Positions 33,871 through 42,837 of a stretch of DNA of 64,000 nucleotides are shown in pieces. The notes under the pieces were generated by a model that made no database searches, was not told the DNA's origin, and saw only the letters and a program-made list of their open reading frames with translations. Position numbers and translations under genes: made by a program. Every line of letters begins with the position of its first letter. The first letter of the stretch is position 1. Source of the stretch: Saccharibacillus sp. JS10 (GTDB lineage Bacteria; Bacillota; Bacilli; Paenibacillales; Paenibacillaceae); contig NZ_JANFNS010000003.1 in the NCBI RefSeq assembly GCF_024436065.1, positions 372,001-436,000 of the forward strand, read 5' to 3'.

Positions 33871-35524
33871 TAATTGCCGATAATGCGCTATATAATTGAA
33901 ATCTGCGCAGCGGCTTAAATACAGTGAAGCATACACGAGCTAATCCTTCCAAATCCGGAACCGTGCCTAGCGGAGCAAGCAATCCGATACTTGGAGCTTC
34001 TGGAAGCTTGGCAATCTGACGCGCAAGATCAATCACATGCAAATCAAGTAAAACCAGATCAAACACTTCTTGTTGTAATTTTTCAAAAGCTTCTGAAGCT
34101 GTATGTACCCCAACCGAAATAACGCCCCACCCCGATAACAAACGCTCAAGTACATGTAAAGCAGTCTGATTATCATCTACAATCAGAATCCGCAATTCTT
34201 CCAATCGCGGTAGAACCGGCGGCGCAATATCGAATTCCGTATATAAGGAAAAAGGAAGATTGACAACAAATTCGGTGCCGACGCCAAGTTTGCTCGTCAG
34301 ACTAATCTGACCGCCCATGAGTTCAACTAAATGCTGCGTAATCGCAAGCCCCAAACCTGTGCCTCCATAGCGACTGCTGGGTTCACTAGGTTCATACACT
34401 TGATGGTACGTCTGAAATAGACCTTCCATTTGATGCTCGGCAATCCCGATCCCGGTATCTTGTACTTTGATTTCAAGTTGGATCATCCCAACTTCGTTAC
34501 AACTTCCTTCGCAAATCGAAAGCAAAATCTGACCTTGATGCGTAAACTTTACCGCATTCCCCAATAAATTCAGCAAAATTTGTCTGAGTTTGCCCGCATC
34601 GCCTTCCAAAAAAAGCGGCAATCCTTCTTCAATATCCAAAATCAGTTCAACATGTTTCTCAATCGCTCGAGGAGCAACCAATACCGCCACATCTTCAATC
34701 GTGGAGATTGGATCAAATAAAGAAACTTCGATATTGTGCTTGCCCGCTTCAAGTTTACTAAAGTCCAAAATATTGTTCGCCAGCGTCAACAAAAAATCGT
34801 TACTCGAACGAATCATATTCAAATACTGCTGCTGATCCGGGGTAAGCTTCGTCATTGCCAAAAGCTCAGACATCGCGACACTTCCGTTGAGCGAATTGCG
34901 AATTTCGTGGGTCATAAAAGCAAGGAACTCGGCTTTTTGCTGTGTCGATTGCTTGGCAGCTTGTGCTTCGCCGCGATAAGTCTCGGCTAACCCTTCGACC
35001 ACCTGCTTATCTTCTACCAGTTTCCCTAAATGTTGATTATCGATTTCGTTACGACGTTCAAGTTCGATAATATAAGAAAGAAAAAGTGCCATCGAAGTCA
35101 AAAGCTCCAAATCGGCATCGGAAAAAATATGTTCAGCGCCTAAAGCGATCAATCCACCAAATCTTTTGCCATCCGGATAAGAAATCGGAAAGCCGATCAT
35201 TCCACGTTCAATCGGCGTATGAGCTCCACGCGGAGACTGGCAAAGTTTTTGCGTCAATGGGTGTTTAGACATCTGTGGGATAATGATCGGTTTTTGCCAA
35301 TGCAGTTCTACCCATTCTGCAAAATATTTCGGGTCAAAGTGAAAAACTTGCCCTGCTTCTGCGATTTTTTCTTTTCGATTAAACGCTTTGATTACGGTGC
35401 TGACCGGTCCCTCATTAGAAACAACGATCACAGAATCAGCTGGAAGGCGTTGACTGAGCAATTTGACTACATGCGCTGCCGCTTCCGTAAAATCCCCAAA
35501 AAAATTCCGATTACTTCCTGTCAT
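33866..35524 (-). CDS. Hybrid histidine kinase with GAF and degenerate receiver
   Basis: This 552-residue protein has an N-terminal GAF-like domain (about 1-170), a coiled stretch, HisKA with AFMTHEIRNSLNGSV, and HATPase (LLNLLGNAVKFT, DTGIGI, GGTGLGLAI). The C-terminal receiver (RILIVDDNQTALHVL) keeps the acidic pair and the phospho-acceptor LVLLDLH. However, the usual switch Thr/Ser appears replaced in IGLLAPLG, and the conserved Lys is in FKPLRR. ATG 35524 lies 6 nt after AGGAGGTG. It has no membrane segment and no neighbouring regulator, so the output is unknown. Confidence 0.9.
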   Translation of the reverse strand: MTGSNRNFFGDFTEAAAHVVKLLSQRLPADSVIVVSNEGPVSTVIKAFNRKEKIAEAGQVFHFDPKYFAEWVELHWQKPIIIPQMSKHPLTQKLCQSPRGAHTPIERGMIGFPISYPDGKRFGGLIALGAEHIFSDADLELLTSMALFLSYIIELERRNEIDNQHLGKLVEDKQVVEGLAETYRGEAQAAKQSTQQKAEFLAFMTHEIRNSLNGSVAMSELLAMTKLTPDQQQYLNMIRSSNDFLLTLANNILDFSKLEAGKHNIEVSLFDPISTIEDVAVLVAPRAIEKHVELILDIEEGLPLFLEGDAGKLRQILLNLLGNAVKFTHQGQILLSICEGSCNEVGMIQLEIKVQDTGIGIAEHQMEGLFQTYHQVYEPSEPSSRYGGTGLGLAITQHLVELMGGQISLTSKLGVGTEFVVNLPFSLYTEFDIAPPVLPRLEELRILIVDDNQTALHVLERLLSGWGVISVGVHTASEAFEKLQQEVFDLVLLDLHVIDLARQIAKLPEAPSIGLLAPLGTVPDLEGLARVCFTVFKPLRRFQLYSALSAIK

Positions 35525-35774
35525 TTTTTGGCACCTCCTGATGACTTTATAATTTCTTTTGTTGCCCTTCACTATAAACGAAAAAAGGCGTAAAACATAT
35601 ATGATTTCACGCGTTAAGACAATTATTTTCAAAGAAACGACTCTATATAAATCATCAAATCTATGTTAAAGTTATATGTTGCAGCACTCTATCTATTTTT
35701 ATGACTGATTTACGCAATTTTATGGACAAATCATACGAAAATCTATCGATTTTTTTTATATAAAAGGAGCTACC

Positions 35775-37475
35775 ATGACATTTAACGATTTGAAACTGAT
35801 CCCTTCGATTCTCAAAGCTTTGCAAAAAGAAAATTACGAGACGCCGACACCGATTCAGCAACAAGCGATTCCTGTCGCTCTTGAAGGTCGCGACGTATTA
35901 GGTTGCGCACAAACCGGAACAGGCAAAACGGCGGCATTCTCGCTTCCGATTATCCAACGTCTATCGATGCAGAAGCCGGCAGAAGGAAAACGTCCGATTC
36001 GCTCATTGATTTTGACGCCAACACGTGAATTGGCGATTCAGATTTTTGATAATATCCGTGCGTATAGCCGTTACACAGAGCTTCGTAGTCAAGTGATCGT
36101 GGGCGGGGTATCGCAGATGCCGCAAGAACGCGAACTCAAACGCGGAACCGATATTTTGATCGCAACGCCGGGACGTCTGCTTGATCTGATGAATCAAAAA
36201 CATGTAAGCTTGGATCAGATCGAAGTTCTCGTACTCGACGAAGCCGACCGGATGCTCGATATGGGCTTTATTCATGACGTCCGCAAAATTCTAGCGAAAG
36301 TCCCTGCAAAAAAACAAACGTTGTTCTTCTCGGCAACGATGCCGCAAGAAATTACGGATCTCGTAAATTCGTTACTGGTGAACCCGGAAAAAGTCGAAAT
36401 CACGCCGGTTTCTTCGACGGTCGACCGTATTCGCCAAGCCGTCTACTTGGTTGATAAACCGAATAAACAAAAACTGCTCAACGATATTTTGCAAGACAAG
36501 TCGATTGAGTCGGCTCTCGTATTTACACGCACGAAGCACGGCGCCAACCGCGTCGCTCGTTTGCTTGATCGCGCCGGTATTTCTGCACTCGCGATTCATG
36601 GCGACAAATCACAAAATGCACGGCAAAACGCATTGAATAATTTCAAAAACGGAATCACCCGCGTTCTCGTTGCCACAGATATTGCCGCACGCGGAATCGA
36701 TATTGATGAATTGTCACATGTCATCAACTTCAATCTGCCGAATATTCCGGAAACCTATGTGCACCGGATCGGTCGTACCGGTCGCGCAGGTCGCGATGGA
36801 ATTTCGATTTCATTTTGCGAAACGGAAGAACTGCCTTATTTGAAAGATATTCAAAAATTGATCGGCAAAAATATTCCGGAAGTGAAAGACCATGCGTATC
36901 CGATGACTGGCGAAACTCCGGCTGCGCCTCAATCTGCGCCAAAAGGTCAATCAAATGGGAACAAAGAACGCAAAAATGTTAAGCCATCAGCGTCAAAAAC
37001 ACAGTCTCAACCGGTAAAAAGCAGTCATTCAACTGCCTCGAAACCGCCACGTAAAAACGAGACTCGTCCAAATACAGGTTCACGCGCAGCCAATAATCCG
37101 AATCGTTCGGTAGAAAAACCGAAGAGTTCTGAGTCTGCAAACTCGGTGAAACCTGCGGCAAAAACGGAAGCGACGACAGGAGCACCAAAACCGCGTGCAG
37201 CTAGTCATTCCAATCAAACGCCGCGCGCAAATAGCAACGGATCCAAGCCTGCCCAGCAAGCATCGAATACCGAAGCAAACCGCAATCGCGCGCCAAAAAA
37301 TGGTTCTCGGAACGGTAATCCGTCGGACAACAAACGCCCACGTACAGGCGGACGTCCTCAACCAGGCAGTGCGGCTTCAGCACGCGCTACCGCCAACAAA
37401 AAGTGGGTTGATGGTCAATGGGCTGCCGATACCTTGTACCGCGCAAGCTATGGCTTGTCGGGTGACAAAACCTAA
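35775..37475 (+). CDS. DEAD-box RNA helicase, RhlE type, with basic tail
   Basis: This 566-residue protein has a Q motif ([11 protein letters not shown]), Walker [19 protein letters not shown] in [23 protein letters not shown] and [11 protein letters not shown]. The core ends near residue 375. The last 180 residues are a low-complexity tail rich in Asn, Ser, Pro, Lys and Arg, as in RhlE and CshA-like helicases where it helps bind RNA. A role in RNA unwinding, cold response or ribosome assembly is family-level. AAAAGGAG lies 6 nt before the ATG. A strong terminator follows. Confidence 0.93.
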   Translation: MTFNDLKLIPSILKALQKENYETPTPIQQQAIPVALEGRDVLGCAQTGTGKTAAFSLPIIQRLSMQKPAEGKRPIRSLILTPTRELAIQIFDNIRAYSRYTELRSQVIVGGVSQMPQERELKRGTDILIATPGRLLDLMNQKHVSLDQIEVLVLDEADRMLDMGFIHDVRKILAKVPAKKQTLFFSATMPQEITDLVNSLLVNPEKVEITPVSSTVDRIRQAVYLVDKPNKQKLLNDILQDKSIESALVFTRTKHGANRVARLLDRAGISALAIHGDKSQNARQNALNNFKNGITRVLVATDIAARGIDIDELSHVINFNLPNIPETYVHRIGRTGRAGRDGISISFCETEELPYLKDIQKLIGKNIPEVKDHAYPMTGETPAAPQSAPKGQSNGNKERKNVKPSASKTQSQPVKSSHSTASKPPRKNETRPNTGSRAANNPNRSVEKPKSSESANSVKPAAKTEATTGAPKPRAASHSNQTPRANSNGSKPAQQASNTEANRNRAPKNGSRNGNPSDNKRPRTGGRPQPGSAASARATANKKWVDGQWAADTLYRASYGLSGDKT

Positions 37476-37519
37476 GTTTTTGCCCGTTTCTCAATCGGTT
37501 TAACACAACCATACATGTC

Positions 37520-37548
37520 AAAAAGCGCGATTTCTTGTCGCGCTTTTT
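37520..37548. terminator. Bidirectional terminator
   Basis: AAAAAGCGCGA / TCGCGCTTTTT between the convergent helicase and DinB genes. Confidence 0.88.
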
Positions 37549-37575
37549 GTGCTGCGTACAATTTTAACTTTACAG

Positions 37576-38064
37576 TTACATGTATAACATCGAGAAATGA
37601 AGTTCATGCCCTTGTTGCTTCAGATAGTTGTAAAGCTGAGAACGGTGATGGAACAGATGGGTTAAAGTTTCGATCTGCCACTGAATTTGCGTATGTCCCG
37701 ATTCTGCATAAAAAGCTTGAGTCGAGCGGTTCATTAGATCATCAAGTTCAAGCGAGGTTATGTAGGCTTTGTACTGGTCAAAACTTTCGCGCAGCGCCGC
37801 TGCTAGTGCCTGTGGATCGGTATTTTCATTGAGGCTGTTCTCGACGAGAGCGACGTCTTCAGCCGAATGTTCTTGCATGATGGCAAGATCGCTGCGAGGA
37901 ACCAAAGCCAAATGGCGAACCAATTCGATAAGCGAACGCATATTGTCTTGAGGGCGATATTCCCATTGTTCTGGAGAAATCCGAGCAATCAGCGCTTCTC
38001 CGGTACGTACCCCTGTCTCAAGTTCATTCAGTAAATGATCGCGAATCTGTAGAGCTTCATTCAT
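37576..38064 (-). CDS. DinB-family protein
   Basis: This 162-residue four-helix protein of the DinB/YfiT fold has metal-ligand-type histidines in ELVRHLALV and in LTHLFHHRSQLYNYLKQQGH. Members are often metal-dependent thiol transferases, some using bacillithiol, which this organism probably makes; the specific reaction is not known. AAAGGAG lies 7 nt before the ATG. Confidence 0.88.
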   Translation of the reverse strand: MNEALQIRDHLLNELETGVRTGEALIARISPEQWEYRPQDNMRSLIELVRHLALVPRSDLAIMQEHSAEDVALVENSLNENTDPQALAAALRESFDQYKAYITSLELDDLMNRSTQAFYAESGHTQIQWQIETLTHLFHHRSQLYNYLKQQGHELHFSMLYM

Positions 38065-38191
38065 TTAATTTTCTCCTTTCGATTAAAAAAATGGACTTCA
38101 ATGATCATACATCTTGATTATAAGCGGTAAATAAAAAGCGAACAAGTGTTTGTTTCATGAATCACTCGTTTTCAACTTACTTTTTAATGAT

Positions 38192-38225
38192 TTGACATAT
38201 CGGGAATTCTAGATATAAAATATCT
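38192..38225 (+). promoter_or_regulatory. Promoter and operator of a leaderless arsR-type gene
   Basis: A consensus TTGACA (38192-38197) is followed after 16 bp by TATAAA (38214-38219). The perfect palindrome AGATAT-AAA-ATATCT (38211-38225) covers the -10. The expected +1 falls at or within a base or two of the ATG at 38228, and no ribosome site is present. Confidence 0.6.
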
Positions 38226-38227
38226 TC

Positions 38228-38542
38228 ATGAAAACTATCGATATATTTAAAGCTTTGTCCAACGAGACACGGTTAAATATTCTGCTCTGGCTCAAAGAAC
38301 CGGAAAAGCATTTCCCCGCGCAAGGCGCACATATTCCGAAAGGCGTAAGTTTTGTCGGTGGTGTCTGCGTCGGAGATATTCAGGAAAAAGCCGGTTTGTC
38401 GCAATCGACGGTATCAAGCTATCTGAATATGATGCAAAAAGCAGAATTATTGGAATCGTTCCGTTACGGACAATGGACGTATTACCGACGGAATGAAGCT
38501 TCGATTCAAGCGTTAGCCGAAGAAATTCGTACTCACCTCTAA
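38228..38542 (+). CDS. ArsR-family regulator, probably leaderless
   Basis: This 104-residue winged-helix protein has KALSNETRLNILLWL at the start and the recognition region DIQEKAGLSQSTVSSYLNMM. It has one Cys (VGGVCVGDI) and an unusual insertion HFPAQGAHIPKG before the HTH, but lacks a clear metal motif, so the inducer is unknown. No Shine-Dalgarno sequence precedes the ATG; the promoter -10 lies only 8 bp upstream. It is probably autoregulated by the palindrome on the promoter and may control the two YdcZ-type genes that follow. Confidence 0.85.
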   Translation: MKTIDIFKALSNETRLNILLWLKEPEKHFPAQGAHIPKGVSFVGGVCVGDIQEKAGLSQSTVSSYLNMMQKAELLESFRYGQWTYYRRNEASIQALAEEIRTHL

Positions 38543-38665
38543 AGCGCCGTCCGCCTTCATCGGTATGGACGGTTCGCTTTTGTGTTTGAAAAAGATCTTT
38601 TGCGTTTATTTTGTTTTTCATATCGATTTTTCTAAATATTCAAGTATAGGGAAAAGGGGAAAATT

Positions 38666-39094
38666 ATGCGTCCTATTTATTATGTACTGGCTCTTTTAGC
38701 AGGTGCAGCATTAAGTTTTGAAGGAGCGATTTACGCTGAACTCGGCAAAACGATCGGTCAAGTCGAAACCAGCTTTTACAATTTCGCAGCAGGTAGCATT
38801 ATTGTCGGATTACTTTGGCTCTTTTTCGGCAAAGGAGAAATGATGCAAATTCGCCGTGCTCCCAAGTGGTCGTTAATCGGTGGATTACTCGGTGTCGTAT
38901 ATCTGACTTCGATCGTGATCAGTGTTCCTTTTGTCGGTGTAGGGGTAACGATGGTTGCCGTCATTTTGGGTCAAATGGTAATGAGTATGGTCATCGAACA
39001 TTTTGGCTGGCTCGGCAGCGAACCGACCAAAGTGAACAAAGAAAAAATATTCGCGGTCGCCGCGATGGCGGTTGCTTTACTGTTGATTAATTAA
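38666..39094 (+). CDS. DMT-type transporter half, YdcZ (DUF606) family
   Basis: This 142-residue protein has four to five membrane segments and the YdcZ-family pattern of an N-terminal GAALSFEGAIYAELGK and SFYNFAAGSIIVGLLWLFFGKG. It is half the size of full drug/metabolite transporters and is followed by a second half-size gene 13 bp later, so the two may form a heterodimer. AGGGG-type sites precede the ATG. The substrate is unknown. Confidence 0.85.
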   Translation: MRPIYYVLALLAGAALSFEGAIYAELGKTIGQVETSFYNFAAGSIIVGLLWLFFGKGEMMQIRRAPKWSLIGGLLGVVYLTSIVISVPFVGVGVTMVAVILGQMVMSMVIEHFGWLGSEPTKVNKEKIFAVAAMAVALLLIN

Positions 39095-39107
39095 AAGGAG
39101 GTCCGAT

Positions 39108-39581
39108 ATGGGATCGTTTATGATTTTATTCACCCTGCTTGGCGGGATTACCTTAAGCGCTCAATCTTCGATCAACGGAACATTGAGCCGCAAAGCCGGA
39201 TCATTGGAAACAACGCTTCTGACTTTTATTACCGGTACTTTATTTTTGGCTTTATATTTATTGTTTTTCGGAAACGGGCATTTGGGCGCTTTGTTTCAAG
39301 CTCCGAAATGGCAGCTTAGCGCCGCATTTTTAGGTACGATCTATTTGCTGCTTACCGTAATTGCGGTTCCTAAAATCGGAGTCATCGCTGCCAATATTTC
39401 CGGAATCGCCGGGCAATTGGTTGCCGGTATCCTGATCGATCATTTCGGTTGGTTTAATAGCCTGGAAATTCATCTGGACGGCAAACGCATACTCGCGCTC
39501 GGATTTATGGCTGTATCGCTCTATCTGATCTACCTGGGCAATAAACGTTCGGCGGCAGAGAAAGCTAAAGTCGCGGTATAA
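39108..39581 (+). CDS. DMT-type transporter half, YdcZ (DUF606) family
   Basis: This 157-residue membrane protein is homologous in layout to its upstream partner, with GGITLSAQSSINGTLSRKAGS and TLLTFITGTLFLALYLLFFGNG. It has four to five membrane segments and a short basic tail. AAAGGAGG lies 6 nt before the ATG. It is the last gene of the arsR-ydcZ-ydcZ group, ending at a strong terminator. Confidence 0.85.
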   Translation: MGSFMILFTLLGGITLSAQSSINGTLSRKAGSLETTLLTFITGTLFLALYLLFFGNGHLGALFQAPKWQLSAAFLGTIYLLLTVIAVPKIGVIAANISGIAGQLVAGILIDHFGWFNSLEIHLDGKRILALGFMAVSLYLIYLGNKRSAAEKAKVAV

Positions 39582-39601
39582 ATTCCGATCATCTAACGTA
39601 T

Positions 39602-39653
39602 AAAAAAAGGACTGTCCGACAGCCGCAATTTGGCTATGGAACAGTCCTTTTGA
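39602..39653. terminator. Bidirectional terminator
   Basis: AAAAGGACTGT / ACAGTCCTTTT with an inner stem AGCC / GGCT, between convergent genes. Confidence 0.85.
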
Positions 39654-39660
39654 TTTGTTA

Positions 39661-40353
39661 TCAAACTATTGAAGCTTCTTCGCCGCCTAACAAAATCGCT
39701 TTCATATCCTCGAACGAATCGGCGATTTGCCTCACGTGCGGCTCTACCTGCTTCCGCATCGATACCCCGTTCTCTCCAAGACTAAATAGATCGTCATGCA
39801 GAATCCAGATCACCGGGCAATCTCCGCCTTCGTCTCGCCGCTCCAAATCAAAGCATATCGGCCCCTGTCCGTCTTCGCCGATCGCAAACGGAAGATAACC
39901 TGCCGCGATCAGCTTGCCCCAATCTTCTTCGGCATTCCGAGCAAGCTCCTCAAGCCGTTTATCCGTATCCAATGCCGGAAGCGTGAAAGACATACACCCG
40001 CCGACGTATCCTCCCTGACCGTCGCTTAACCCTGCGGAAGTCCAGCTCACAAGATGATAGGCTTGCAGCAGCGCACGGAATCCCGGCGGAAAAGCCGCAC
40101 CTATTTTATCTTCCAGCGCCTCGATCTCTTCGCTCGAAATCGTGGACGGCACCGGCTTCCAGAACTTCCATTCCCCATCGTCTTCGTCTCGAAGCTCTTC
40201 TGGAATCTCGCGCTCCGTATCCAACATGTCTACCGGAATATTATCGCCCAAGTCGTAAAACAACATCCGGAACTTCTCGTTTACGTAGCGTACGTCAATT
40301 CTTCCACGGATATCTTCGATCTCCAAAGCAAGTTTCTGTTCTTGTTCCTTCAT
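39661..40353 (-). CDS. SMI1/KNR4 (SUKH) family protein
   Basis: This 230-residue cytosolic protein matches the SUKH fold pattern: ISSEEIEALEDKIGAAFPPGFRALLQ, then a Gly/Trp-rich core and LPFAIGEDGQGPICFDLE. SUKH proteins are often immunity proteins against polymorphic toxins, but free-standing ones like this also occur and no toxin gene is nearby. ATG 40353 follows CAGGAA by 5 nt; the frame runs open further upstream with no ribosome site. Confidence 0.85.
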   Translation of the reverse strand: MKEQEQKLALEIEDIRGRIDVRYVNEKFRMLFYDLGDNIPVDMLDTEREIPEELRDEDDGEWKFWKPVPSTISSEEIEALEDKIGAAFPPGFRALLQAYHLVSWTSAGLSDGQGGYVGGCMSFTLPALDTDKRLEELARNAEEDWGKLIAAGYLPFAIGEDGQGPICFDLERRDEGGDCPVIWILHDDLFSLGENGVSMRKQVEPHVRQIADSFEDMKAILLGGEEASIV

Positions 40354-40579
40354 AAGGATTCCTGCCTTTCTGTTTCCTTTTTCAACTTTAACAGGCGGAC
40401 TGTTTATGGAAAAGCCAAATTTATTTTTCGATATTTTTGCCACCTTTGACTCTTAAACGCCATCTAACTAGAAAATCTGAATTTTCGTAAAAGCGATATA
40501 AATTCCGATCATGCTCCGTCTTCTCTTTTACCCGGGGCAAGAATACAACATCCAGAATATTTAAAGGAGCTGAATCCCC

Positions 40580-41653
40580 ATGATGATTTACGTTTTGTAC
40601 GGAGGACAATCGCCCGAGCATGAAGTGTCGCTGAAAACAGCGGCTACCGTGCTCAAGGCGTTAAATACGCAAAAACACGAAGTGTACCCGATCTATATTT
40701 CCCGTGAAGGGGTATGGACCAGTCTAGGCAAGATGCCGGTAGAAGGATTAAGCGCGGCAAATCTGACGCCTGTATCGCGACATGCCAATGCGGCATCTTC
40801 TCTTGGTGAAGTGTTAGCGACCGAATTTTCTTTGGTCGGCGAAAAAGTCGCTTTGCCGCTTCTGCACGGCGCGAACGGCGAAGACGGAACCGTTCAAGGG
40901 TTGCTGGAACTTCTTGCGATTCCTTACGTCGGCAACGGCGTACTCTCGGCGGCTATGACGCTGGACAAAGACGTGACCCACCGGCTTGCCGGGCTTGCGG
41001 GTATTCGTCAGACCGCATACGAGATCGTCACCCGTCGCCAATGGGAAGAAGACCGTGCGGGCATAATGAGCCGCCTTGAGAAGCGCGGTCTGCTACCGGG
41101 GTATGTGAAGCCCGCAACTCTCGGCTCCTCGATCGGGATCAGCCGCTGCGAAGACCGCGACGCGCTGGAAGCCGGAATCGAAGAAGCGCTGCGCCACGAC
41201 GCCAAGCTTGTCATCGAGCGCGAAGTTCTCGGTCGCGAAATTCAGGTCGCCGTCATGGGCAACGACCAGCCGCAAGCGTCGCTGCCGGGCGAGTTCTTAC
41301 ACGGCGTGAAATTTTTCGACTTTCATGCGAAATACGCCAATCCGAAGCTCCAGATGTCGATTCCAGCCGAAATCCCGCCCGCGGCAGCGAAAGAAATCCG
41401 CGAATCCGCGATTCGCGCTTATGAAGCGCTCTGCTGCTCGGGGCTGGCGCGAGTTGACTTTTTCTTCGGCGATGACGGGCTGATCTATCTGAATGAGATC
41501 AATGCGCTTCCGGGTTTCACAGGCACGAGTATGTATCCGGTCATGTGGGAGCGGACAGACGGCACCACTTACGCAGCCTTGATCGAAAAGCTAATCGATT
41601 ACGCATTAGAGCGTAAACGCGCCCAAGCATCCTTAAACGGTAGCATCCGATGA
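40580..41653 (+). CDS. ddl: D-alanine--D-alanine ligase family protein
   Basis: This 357-residue ATP-grasp ligase has LYGGQSPEHEVSL, HGANGEDGTVQG (96-107), GSSIGIS (182-188), an omega loop FFDFHAKY (245-252), and NEINALPGFTGTSMYP (305-320). The Lys-Tyr of the omega loop and Met318 in SMYP are those of ordinary D-Ala-D-Ala ligases; VanA/VanC-type ligases usually have Arg there (SRYP). FFDF, instead of the common FYDY, recalls VanC/VanG-type loops. It would join D-Ala to D-Ala (or possibly D-Ser) for the cell wall. It is first of four overlapping genes. AAAGGAG lies 10 nt before the ATG. Confidence 0.9.
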   Translation: MMIYVLYGGQSPEHEVSLKTAATVLKALNTQKHEVYPIYISREGVWTSLGKMPVEGLSAANLTPVSRHANAASSLGEVLATEFSLVGEKVALPLLHGANGEDGTVQGLLELLAIPYVGNGVLSAAMTLDKDVTHRLAGLAGIRQTAYEIVTRRQWEEDRAGIMSRLEKRGLLPGYVKPATLGSSIGISRCEDRDALEAGIEEALRHDAKLVIEREVLGREIQVAVMGNDQPQASLPGEFLHGVKFFDFHAKYANPKLQMSIPAEIPPAAAKEIRESAIRAYEALCCSGLARVDFFFGDDGLIYLNEINALPGFTGTSMYPVMWERTDGTTYAALIEKLIDYALERKRAQASLNGSIR

Positions 41654-42837
41654 GCGCCTTATACCGCGATACCCAAGCATACGTCGATACGGCGGCAGTG
41701 CAGCGAAACTTATCGAAGATTCGCCGCCGCTTCCCGTCTTCCGTGCAACTGATGGCGGTCGTAAAAGCGAACGGTTACGGGCACGGCGCGATCCAAAGCG
41801 CCGAAGCCGCTCTCGCCGCCGGCGCCGACATGCTTGGCGTCGCCTCACTTGAAGAAGCCGTCGAACTTCGCGAGCACGGCATACAGCTCCCTATTCTAGT
41901 ACTAGCCCCAATTCCGCCGCGTTACGCGGAACTTGCTGCCGCGCTGGATATTCGGCTGACCGTTACGGAAGCGGGCTGGTTCAAGCAGCGCGAAGAGTTT
42001 CGGCAGACGCCGAATGGCGCTCCGCTACGCGTGCATATCAAGCTCGATACCGGTCTTGGCCGGATTGGCTTGAGAAGCCGGGAAGAATGGAAACAGCTTG
42101 TGCCTTGGCTAAAACGAAAAGACATCGTCGTAGAAGGAATGTTCACTCATTTTGCCACGGCAAGCTGGGCGGACACGTCATTCGTGAAATTGCAATATGA
42201 ACGCTTCTTGTCTATGACACAGTGGGCACATTCTTCAAGGATCTTCCCTACCCTTTTACACTGTTGCGGGAGCGCGTCAGCGCTGCGATTTCCAGAAATG
42301 GCACTTGATATGGTACGGATAGGCGCCGCTGCTTACGGCTTCTATCCTTCAGCCCTTGCTCCTCAATGGGAGCTTGAGCCCGCGCTAACATTGCGAAGCG
42401 CATTAATTCAGGTCAAGCAAGTATCTGCTGGAGACACGATCGGCTACGACCGTGCTTATAAGGCGAGGGGCGAAGAATGGATCGGTACCGTACCGATCGG
42501 TTACGCCGATGGATGGTCGCAGATCATGCAAAACGGCGAAGTACTCGTAGGCGGCAAACGCGCCAAAATTGTTGGTCGTATCGGCATGGATCAATTAACG
42601 ATAAGACTATCCGAACCGTGCCGAGCCGGCGATCCGGTCGTCTTAATCGGCAGTCAGGGCAGCGAGAAATTGTCTTGCACAGAAGCTGCATCGCGCGCAG
42701 GGGTTGTTCCTCAAGAAATCACCGCTTCTTTGACCGGACGGGTACCGCGAAATTACGAAAAGTTATCCAAAGATGAAGCTTTACAGAAGGAGGAATACGC
42801 ATGGAAACCGAAACAAGACCTATTGCGCCGATTCTAA
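41650..42837 (+). CDS. alr: PLP-dependent alanine/serine racemase (VanT C-domain-like)
   Basis: This 395-residue fold-type III racemase has the PLP lysine in AVVKANGYGHG, KLDTGLGRIGL, the catalytic Tyr in TIGYDRAY, and the other-side residues GRIGMDQL. In the PLP-phosphate region LLHCCGSASAL replaces the usual NSA with GSA. It makes D-Ala (or D-Ser) for the neighbouring ligase. Its ATG overlaps the ddl stop (ATGA at 41650-41653), so the two are translationally coupled. Serine versus alanine preference cannot be fixed by eye. Confidence 0.88.
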   Translation: MSALYRDTQAYVDTAAVQRNLSKIRRRFPSSVQLMAVVKANGYGHGAIQSAEAALAAGADMLGVASLEEAVELREHGIQLPILVLAPIPPRYAELAAALDIRLTVTEAGWFKQREEFRQTPNGAPLRVHIKLDTGLGRIGLRSREEWKQLVPWLKRKDIVVEGMFTHFATASWADTSFVKLQYERFLSMTQWAHSSRIFPTLLHCCGSASALRFPEMALDMVRIGAAAYGFYPSALAPQWELEPALTLRSALIQVKQVSAGDTIGYDRAYKARGEEWIGTVPIGYADGWSQIMQNGEVLVGGKRAKIVGRIGMDQLTIRLSEPCRAGDPVVLIGSQGSEKLSCTEAASRAGVVPQEITASLTGRVPRNYEKLSKDEALQKEEYAWKPKQDLLRRF

